A stretch of DNA of 64,000 nt from Adiantum capillus-veneris (taxonomy: Eukaryota; Streptophyta; Polypodiopsida; Polypodiales; Pteridaceae), in the NCBI GenBank assembly GCA_014529385.2, contig CM043965.1, positions 14,138,912 to 14,202,911 of the forward strand, written 5' to 3'. Below, one piece after another: positions 56,613 through 64,000 of this stretch (its first letter is position 1; each line of letters begins with the position of its first letter). Made by a program: the position numbers and the translations under genes. The notes below the pieces were generated by a model. That model made no database searches, had not been told where the DNA came from, and saw nothing but the letters and a program-made list of their open reading frames with translations.

Positions 56613-58750
56613 CAACTTCTATGCGGGAAAGGTGAAACTAGGCATGATATTTTTTTGAAATCTTTTTATGTCAATACGATAACAGGAAGGGCTACGAGAC
56701 GACAGAAAGAGCTAAGAGCAAACAGAAAGGGCTAAGAGCAATCTATTTATGGTCCATCAATGATTGATTTCAAGATCTCACACTTCTATCTGGTTAAATA
56801 CCCATCGATTATAATGGACAAGCAAGAGTCTTGCCATTAGTCATTTTTTGGGTATTAAGTTGAGCAGTTTTCCTGCAAAATTTAACCAAGGGGTTTGACA
56901 ATGTTGATTTTAACCAAGGGGTCTAGATTGCAAAGGCAACACCCAAGGTTACATGTGCAATACTACTTGCATTTCACTAAATTTCACTTAATGTTCCTAG
57001 GCATTTGCATGCGGGAAATTTGAGGCAGGATGTGCAAACTATGTTCTCCTTCATTTTTGCTCTTAAGAGAAATGACCAGGTCATGTAGGAGCGAAGCAAT
57101 TTGGGCTGTGACATCCAAAATAAGTTTCTGTATTATGCAGTTATAGACCCACTTGTAGGGTTTGTTTGGCACATGTTGTCACATGGGATACAATATGATC
57201 TATGAACTCAAGGAGTTCGGTTTAGCCAGTGTGGAGCATGGATAATGAGGGTCTCTCTCACTCACGTTGCATGCATGTTTTACAGTTACCTCCACACCCA
57301 AGTACATCTCGTACTTGAAGGACGTTTTTTCAAACATCCTTACCTGAGACATATTCCACATGTGGAGAATATGAGTCTCTGGGACAGACACTGGCGCTGC
57401 TACTTCAATTATGTGTCGCAACGATGTCCCTAGGTGCTGGTCAAATCTGTTTTCTAGACCATTTTCACACGATGTATCAGGAGCAATTTCAGTGGCCAAA
57501 AATTCTTGGATACTTAGAATGACTTGTTACGGTACAAGTGTTGGTAAACAACATTACAGATGGTTGTTTATACATATAGCAAGGCTATGAGTTGTTAATG
57601 AAAAATTTTCATTGTTTGTACCTAAGAGTGATTTCTGTTTCACCTTCTATTATGGTTCATAAATTTTAGCAAGGCTTGCAAATGATGACAGTAGAAAGTA
57701 TTCAGTTTCTTCTTGCAACTATTTACACTCCTCTTCAATGTGTGCTAGGAGAATCACATTCACCATAAGTATTGGCACGAACGATTATGGATATACAGGT
57801 TCAGATCTGTTTTTTGCTAAATGCATGCACACTAGGTGTTATGGGCCCTAGTGTTTAGGAAAGGCTGATTTGGAACGACATGCGTATTCATCAAGTTGTT
57901 GCTTTTCAAGTATTTTTCACTCTATGTGCAAAATGCAGTATCTCTATGAGATTACTTTTGGGTCTACGAATGACCAATAGAGGTCATGGCTCGGTTTGGG
58001 TGCTTGTGGATTTTTAAAATTAACCACAATGGTTATTCAGGACATTGTTCATTCCTCAGCAATGTTGTACGATATTCTGATCCCTGTTTACCAGTCATAT
58101 GGGAAGACTGTCTGTAAACCATGGGGGAAACACACCTCAGTACCGTCACTTATCCAAGGGGATAGGCAGATTACAAAGTGTAATCTTGTGCTAAAGGATA
58201 TACAAAGTGCGTACATTAGCACCAAGCAATCCAATTAAGAAGCATTTATTGCTCTACTTGGAGTCTGCTTACCATCAAATAAAGCATGTTTGCGACTAGG
58301 TTTAGTCTCTTCATGTATAAGTTAGGTCCTCAACCTTGAACACTAGTTATGGTGCGGTTGTTTACTTATGGAATTTGAGAACAAACCAAGGACATACACT
58401 TGGATGATGAGTTATGTCAACAAGTTACCTTCATGGGATGTAAAAAGCGGTACTCTTTCAGGTACATCTTTGTTGTGACAACTCGTTTAGCATGCTCATG
58501 TGCGTTCTAAATGGAGTCTACACACTCTGATTGGATTGGAACCGGTAACACAAGATGGTTGCAAATGGACAACAATGTGCAAAATCAAGATGTTATTCTT
58601 GATTATATTGGACCTCTTATTGCACCATGTTTCGGTCAAACAAACGGCTGGATCCATCATGGATACCACTATGGCAAACATTAGTCTTCTTATGAAGATC
58701 CTACCACTTTTGTTTTCGCGGACGAAAATGCTTCTCTAAGGAGGGAGTCA
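54593..58750. other. 3' interior of element E, no recognised gene
   Basis: No pol motif was found. Short repeats: GGAGCAAGGCTCC-like palindromes at about 55220, 55360 and 55610; ACAGAAAGRGCTAAGAGCA twice at 56698-56740; TTTAACCAAGGGGT twice at 56880 and 56910. A (TC)n tract lies at 56544-56610. Minus-strand frames such as 57499-57200 (99 codons) are unrecognised. Confidence 0.45.
56544..56610. repeat. (TC)n microsatellite
   Basis: About 67 bases of pure TC repeat. Confidence 0.98.
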
Positions 58751-58915
58751 TGTCATGCCAAGGGTAGGACTATAGGAGGGCACGACCTTGGCCAAGGGCA
58801 GACGGATACACATGCGGTACAGGGGCTATATATAGCTTAGAGCCAGAGGGCCAAGGACCTATATATGGGTATGGTTGGGTGGTTATTGGCATGTCTATCT
58901 CCCTATGGTCTTTCA
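58751..58915 (+). repeat. 3' LTR of element E
   Basis: 165 bp, 96% identical to the left LTR by my count, ends CTTTCA before ATTGC. Confidence 0.88.
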
Positions 58916-58937
58916 ATTGCATATGTCAATCTAAAAA

Positions 58938-58991
<54 letters not shown>

Positions 58992-59090
58992 AGATCCTAA
59001 GCTCCATGGACATTCATACATGTGAATCAAGCTTCATAGATGCAAAGATTGAGCCATCACCTCTGACCATTGGATGGTGGTGGGTGCGTG

Positions 59091-59148
<58 letters not shown>

Positions 59149-60150
59149 ACGAGAGAGATGGGTAGAGCACTAGCTTGCAATCATTGTAGCTACTCTAGAA
59201 GTTCCTGATTCTCTTTGATGAAGAGGTGACTCAATAATGAGTGTTAGTATGTTAGTGGGTGGCTAGACATGGAATAGGGCAAATTGGCCATTTACCCAAC
59301 ATGAGTGGCCAATCGTCTCCCAAGCAGGTTGATCGTGATTAGACGCTCTAAGGTTCCGTGATGATCTTTCGCCTTTTTGTGCAAATCATGAGGACACAAT
59401 ACCTCTAAGTGGGGCTTACTACCTCAACCACCCAATGACCCTAGCCTAAGGCTGGGTTCACGCAAGGTGAAGGAAAACTAAATGGAAGGGGCGTGGGGGT
59501 GTGGTGACTTTCATACGCTGGACAAGAAAAAAGAGAAGGCTTTTGAGCCTACCACAAGAGTGAGTGATTTTCCTGCTTTGGGAACTTGAGTATTCCACTT
59601 ACCTAATGCAAGTGCCATGGTTTGAAGCTGGGAAACGATTAGACAAGAGCCACTCACCTTATCATAAAGGTAACTTGTATTGGCTAATATATTGTTTGCA
59701 AAATCTGTACAAGTCTTTGTTGCCAACTGCTGTGAGTGCACGATGTGGAGGCAATAGACATGCCTCAACTCTATTTAACATTGAATGGGATTGGGGGCTC
59801 GCATGCAAAGTGAATCGGGCACGTTTATTACCGGCCCTGTCAAGAGCTCATTTGGGCACTAGAGAATTATGCTGATGACCTCTAGAGTTTATAGATCTAG
59901 AGATTGGTGATCTGAATCGCATTATGTGAAGGCTCAACATTTCCCACCCTTGATCCCATTTCAAGGGTAGCGTGCCAATTAGCGCCGAGGGTAGAAAGGG
60001 AGCTGACGCCCGGTCTCAACAAGAGGTGGCCGTATAACATGTGGCCCATCACAAGAAGATTTATAAATTTTCTCATGTAGGAAAACGGAGTCTTTTTCAG
60101 TGTTTTTCATACAATGCATTACATCATGTGCTTCTGCTTGGGATGCACCG
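58916..60150. other. Intergenic DNA with two microsatellites
   Basis: (TC)n at 58940-58987 and (GA)n at 59094-59148. No gene recognised; a plus-strand frame at 59564-59875 (103 codons) has no familiar motif. Confidence 0.4.
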
Positions 60151-60224
60151 CATACCTAGCTAGGTACGATTGGGGGCCACCGGGCCGGCGGTCCTCTGCC
60201 CCCAATCGTACCTAGCTAGGTATG
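60151..60224. repeat. Perfect 27-bp inverted repeat with 20-base loop
   Basis: Arm 60151-60177 and arm 60198-60224 are exact reverse complements. Pairing extends outward with two mismatches to GCAC and GTGC. Each arm holds CCTAGCTAGG, itself a palindrome. The loop is GC-rich (CACCGGGCCGGCGGTCCTCT). Confidence 0.97.
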
Positions 60225-60889
60225 TTGTGCCTCCCTCAAAGGGTGCGCACGTGTACTCTGAGTGCAGTGCTGCCTGGAAATAAGGAAGCTGTCGCATAGG
60301 CCTCTTTGCGCACACAAGCTTCCTCTCTGCAGGGAAATCCGCTTTCTCACCCTCAAGCTTTGCCCTAAAATTCAGGCCGCAGCGTCCAACTATGTACAAA
60401 GCCCTACTATTACGCATTTGCTCCAACGGTTTGCCACATCAGGTTCTCCCGCTGCGGTGAGGTTTTAGCTGTGAGCATGAGGCAAAGGGAGGGGGCACAA
60501 TATGCAGCTTTTTGGGGATTATGAAATCTTCTTTAGGGGTATAGGTAGTGAGAAAGCAAGATCCAAAGCAACGAAAAGGCAATGGGCCAGCTTTTTGAAG
60601 AGCAAATTGTGAGCTAAGGCTGAGCTGGTGGCTACTGGATTTTAACTCAGGTAGCCGAAAGCCTCACCAGGGTTAAGTCAAGGCGTAGTGGGTGGTTAGT
60701 AAGTTGCTAGTCTCTCTACAGAGGGAGGTTGACCCACCAACGACTCTTCTCTCTCCTCCCGATTTTGCTGTGTCAAAGGTCGCCATAGCCACCACAAACG
60801 AGAGGCTATTTCAAAAAAACACACACACACACACACTCATTCCACGCCCTCTCTCCCACGCGCTTCGCCATTTCTAACCTACTACTACA

Positions 60890-60917
60890 TTTTCTTTTGT
60901 GTGTGTATTTTGTTGCG

Positions 60918-60960
<43 letters not shown>

Positions 60961-61230
60961 ACTCTCTCTCTCTCACACACACACAAGTACAAAGACGCAG
61001 CATCATTTTGTATTTTCCCCTTGTCTGCTTTCTCCCCTTTCAAGCACGCCGGCCCCTCCCAGTGCCGTCAGGTCCCTGCACAGAAGATTGGCCAGAAAAG
61101 CGAGGCATTTCTAGCCTTTCCTGTCTTGTCATGGTCCGCCCCCTCCTTACCTCCCTTCTCGTCTTGTCCTCGTCGCCATTACCGCAGCTGCAAACATCTC
61201 TTACTGCACAATCGGCTCCTCTTCATGATC
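60890..61230 (+). promoter_or_regulatory. Probable non-coding first exon with CT-rich leader
   Basis: A (CT)n tract (60920-60957), a second short CT run and ACACAC are followed by a pyrimidine-rich leader and a GACAG/GTGCGT donor-like junction at 61230/61231. Plant 5' leaders often carry such CT tracts. I infer it as first exon of the gene at 61875 by position only. An alternative is a short coding exon from ATG 61131 (MVRPLLTSLLVLSS). Confidence 0.35.
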
Positions 61231-61609
61231 GACAGGTGCGTTCCCCATTTCGCACCTTCCAAGGTCTTTGCGTGCGTGCTTTCGTGGATCTTTAGTCTTT
61301 ATCCAGCCATTTGTTTGGCAGGTCCTCTGTATGTGTGGAAGGTAGCTCATCTGTAGAATAGGCTTGTTTGCGCTGGTCTTCTTTTGCCATTCTTACAAGT
61401 GTTGGAGGAAGCTCTATGAAAGGGTTGCGTCCCTTCAACAGAGGCAGCTGACGGTGCAGCGTATGTGGATGTGTAGTCGCACGCGTGCTTTCCTACCTCG
61501 TGCGAAGATCGTAGTGTGTTGATGTGGCTTACCGGCACTGGTTGTGTTTGTGTGTTCACAGTGTGCACCATCCCAGGCATTCTCAGGATTTCCTCCTTAC
61601 ATTGTGTGT

Positions 61610-61611
<2 letters not shown>

Positions 61612-61668
<57 letters not shown>
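61612..61668. repeat. (GA)n microsatellite in the probable first intron
   Basis: About 57 bases of pure GA repeat. Confidence 0.98.
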
Positions 61669-61670
<2 letters not shown>

Positions 61671-61874
61671 GTGAACGGTCTCAAGAACACTTTGAATTTC
61701 CTGCTGACATTGATATTTCTTGGGTGGTGGTCGCAAATATACTCAGAATTTCCCACTTACATTGATATTTTTGGGTGATGCACGATGCAGGCGCCTAGCT
61801 TTGAGAAGTGATTTGTATATATAAGTGGATTGTTAAGTCACGAACTTCTCAAGCTGGATTCTTGCGTCAGAAGA

Positions 61875-62674
61875 ATGGGTCTTGTGCAGAAGATGGCAGT
61901 GTTGAGCCCAAGGGAGTTGCGACCGGAGGTGTTGGAGGCCTCAAATTTTAGATCGGTCTGCCCTGGAGAGCGAATAGAAGACAAAGTTTTGTGCCCGAAG
62001 CCCCGACGAGTTACTGCACTCTCATTCTCATCTGGGGAGCCTGTTAAGCCGTTTTGGCTTCGGCGAAGGTAATACCCGTAGAGGGCTAATTGTGCGTTCC
62101 TTGCTCTTGCCCACTGAAATGGTGCTGATTTCTGATTTGAATTTTGCTTCTCTGTTGCAACCCTCATGGTGCAGTGTGCCACCATCCTCTCTAGATTGTG
62201 AGACCAATCTTGAACTTATGGAGATTCTCCGCAGTAAGGTACCCAAATGCCTCCATGTTCCATCAAAACCGATGACTTTCTGCTCTTTCATTCATATGTG
62301 CTGATTGTCCTTTGTGAATTTTGCAGAATTCCTCTCTTAATCCTCCAAATTTTGGATCATCACCGCCTTTCTTTTCCGGATCACCCCCTTGCCGAGCCGG
62401 CAACCCCATGGTACATGATGTGGAGTTCATTCAGCAGAGGCAAACGCGTTTACCACGTGCAAGTACGCCGGCTAACCCTACTGTACAAGGTGTAGAGTTT
62501 ACCCACAAGAGACTAGATTCACCCTCACCAACGATTGTCCAATCTAAGCCGACGGCTTCAGCACCAATTTATAGAGCTAACCCTCGAGTTCGTGTAGAGG
62601 GATTTGATTGTCCCACGCGTGGATTTGATTGTGCAAGCCGTGACACGAGACGCCATGTGCCTGCAATAGCATAG
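61875..62674 (+). CDS. Conserved plant protein of unknown function, three coding exons
   Basis: Exons 61875-62068, 62175-62238 and 62327-62674 join with consistent phases (2, then 0) at GT/AG sites (GTAATA donor with GTGCAG acceptor; GTACCC donor with TTGCAG acceptor) to give 201 codons ending in TAG. The start ATG 61875 begins MGLVQKMAVLSPRELRPEVL; ATG 61893 is an alternative. Exon one contains VLCPKPRRV (about residues 38-46) and EPVKPFWLRR; exon two contains LELMEIL; exon three contains SSPPFFSGSPPCRAGNPMV followed by HDVEF. This CPKPRR, then LLDIIL-like, then SSPPFFxGSPPxRxxNPxxxD order is that of a plant-specific family I recall from Arabidopsis, function unknown. The C-terminal half repeats an ANP.V.GVEF-like phrase. 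No signal peptide or membrane segment. It is the only intact host gene recognised here. Confidence 0.7.
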
Positions 62675-64000
62675 CAAGCCTCCCCCACTAACATTACTTT
62701 ACCCGGGGGCCATTTTGGTAAATTGTGCAGCTTATCTACCATGGCTTCCCTGTAGATGTTTGTATGTAGGATAGCAATTTCTTTTACCCCTTTCTTGTCA
62801 ATCTTTACAAGTTGGGTCACTCTTAGCTGTGTATTTGTGAGAGGCTAGCTTATCGAATTTTGAGAGGCCTGGGTCAGTCGCAATGAAATCTTGATCAAAC
62901 CAGCCACGATCAGATGGGCTCCGGATCGGTTTTTGTTTGAAGAGAATATATATCAAGAAGTGTTTGATACGGACCCCAAATCTCCCTGTCATACCACCCC
63001 TATTTTTGTACAAATCTGAAGCTATTGTAATTCTATCATTGAAGGCGAGCTCATTTTTGCATTCTTAGGTCATCATGACTTGCAACAGTGGCTCAGGCTT
63101 TTTGTGACCTCACATGTTTTGGTTCTATAGTTGGTTGCTAATTTGGACTGGCTCAATTGTTATTTGACAAGTGTATGATGGTGTACCTGTAGATTGTATG
63201 ATAATGTATTTGTAGCAAAGGATTTTGACTACAGAATGGACTCTGTCTCATATTCTCTCCGGACTGTATTCACAACTGGGTCGGTTACCCATTCCCTGGC
63301 CGTGTGTGTCCGCAGGTTTTACTTTTGGCTACACCTTGAGGGCTTCCCACCATATAATGGCCATCTTGTGCCACATTGAGATCATTCCTTGGCTTTGTCC
63401 TCACCATGAGATCTCTTATTGGGGATCCATGGTTGATATTAGGTGGTGAGTGTGACGAGTCTTGGCCGTCTGCTTGATTGAAAGTTAGGGTTACATGGTT
63501 TGATGTGGCTGATGAGCCTCATTGTGGCCTGTGACTGTGACTGTGACTGTGACCTCGATTTGATTTGATGCGTGGTCGAGACCGATCACGTCACATGTCC
63601 CTTTTTCTCAACCTTGAGCTTCCTCAACCTTCCTGAGCTTGTAGGATGGGGAGTGTGGGATGGTGGGGAAAGCTAGCCGGATGGCTTTGGAAATTAGCCC
63701 AGCATTTCACTGGATGGTTGGCCAGCTGAGAATAGGAGATCTGCCCTTGTGTGGCCTGTTGCAATTTTTGTAGGAAGAATTTATCTCTTAGTTGTTGAGA
63801 ATGTATAGGCTCCTGAGACTTGTGCTTTAATCTTAACTGCTTGGAGATTTGCTCTCTCCACGGATTTGAAGAGAGGAAATGGAAAGAGTCAATGATTGTG
63901 CTTGAATAGTTGTTTGGAAATTTGGATTATTGTGCGCCTTTGTATAATGTCAAGCATGACATCAAAATTGCTTGCACCTTGTGCGTACAAGCTTCATCAT
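62675..64000. other. 3' flank of the plant gene, intergenic
   Basis: No further gene recognised. A likely 3' UTR with TTGTAATTCT at about 63027 is followed by intergenic DNA. Four tandem TGTGAC-type hexamers lie at about 63529-63553. Confidence 0.4.

Larger units (their letters stand above)
49593..58915 (+). mobile_element. LTR retrotransposon E, non-autonomous, carrying nested repeats
   Basis: Direct 165-bp LTRs at 49593-49757 and 58751-58915 (TGTCATGCCAAGGG...TTTCA) differ at 7 positions. The left one is followed by TGGTATCAGAGC (49759-49770), the initiator-Met primer site. The right one is preceded by the purine-rich AAGGAGGGAGTCA (58738-58750). Flanks ATTGT and ATTGC match at four of five bases, an imperfect target duplication. 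No protease, integrase or reverse transcriptase was found in the 9 kb between, which contain repeat copy F2, element D and long CT tracts. The copia-type primer and short LTRs suggest a non-autonomous copia derivative. Confidence 0.85.

Overview
This window is nuclear DNA of a land plant, most likely a fern. The decayed PPR gene uses the repeat wording I associate with fern and other seed-free plant PPR proteins. Other relics are of plant type: a ginkbilobin-2 (DUF26) protein, a cofactor-independent phosphoglycerate mutase, and a gene of a plant-specific family with CPKPRR and SSPPFF motifs. Long GA/CT and GT/GA microsatellites are scattered throughout. The fern assignment is inference, not proof.

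Layout. 1-1455: inverted copy of an unclassified repeat that recurs at 50.3-54.6 kb. 1.85-3.2 kb: end of a Ty1/copia-like element with LTR end, initiator-Met primer site and gag start. 3.4-3.8 kb: small coiled-coil ORF. 3.9-7.9 kb: a dead hAT transposase (minus strand) split by about 1.9 kb of foreign sequence. 7.9-8.9 kb: tandem and hairpin repeats. 10.3-11 kb: unrecognised coding-like fragments. 12.3-17.2 kb: a row of minus-strand gene relics (phosphoglycerate mutase fragment, PPR pseudogene, Gnk2 pseudogene). 17.3-20.3 kb: no recognisable gene.

20.3-49.5 kb is a three-level nest of LTR retrotransposons. Ty3/gypsy element A (20329 to about 49490) is interrupted by Ty3/gypsy element B (30050-46272, target duplication AGGGA). 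B is in turn interrupted by minus-strand Ty1/copia element C (39625-44802, target duplication AAGAG). By my reading LTR identity rises inward: about 94% for A, about 96-97% for B, 226/227 for C, as the nesting order predicts. B carries a long extra reading frame of about 1170 codons between integrase and 3' LTR, free of frameshifts but broken by nine nonsense codons, seven of them TAG.

49.6-58.9 kb is a second nest: an LTR element E with 165-bp LTRs and no recognisable pol contains a repeat copy F2, which contains a 2.7-kb non-autonomous LTR element D (target duplication GCTAG) with only a scrap of reverse transcriptase. 58.9-60.9 kb is intergenic with microsatellites and a strong 27-bp inverted repeat. 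60.9-62.7 kb holds the one gene that looks intact: a three-coding-exon, 201-residue protein of a conserved plant family, with a probable non-coding CT-rich first exon. The last 1.3 kb is its 3' flank.

The retroelement genes follow the usual order (gag, protease, reverse transcriptase, RNase H, integrase in gypsy; integrase before reverse transcriptase in copia). None of the elements looks autonomous, though C lacks only one codon of being so.
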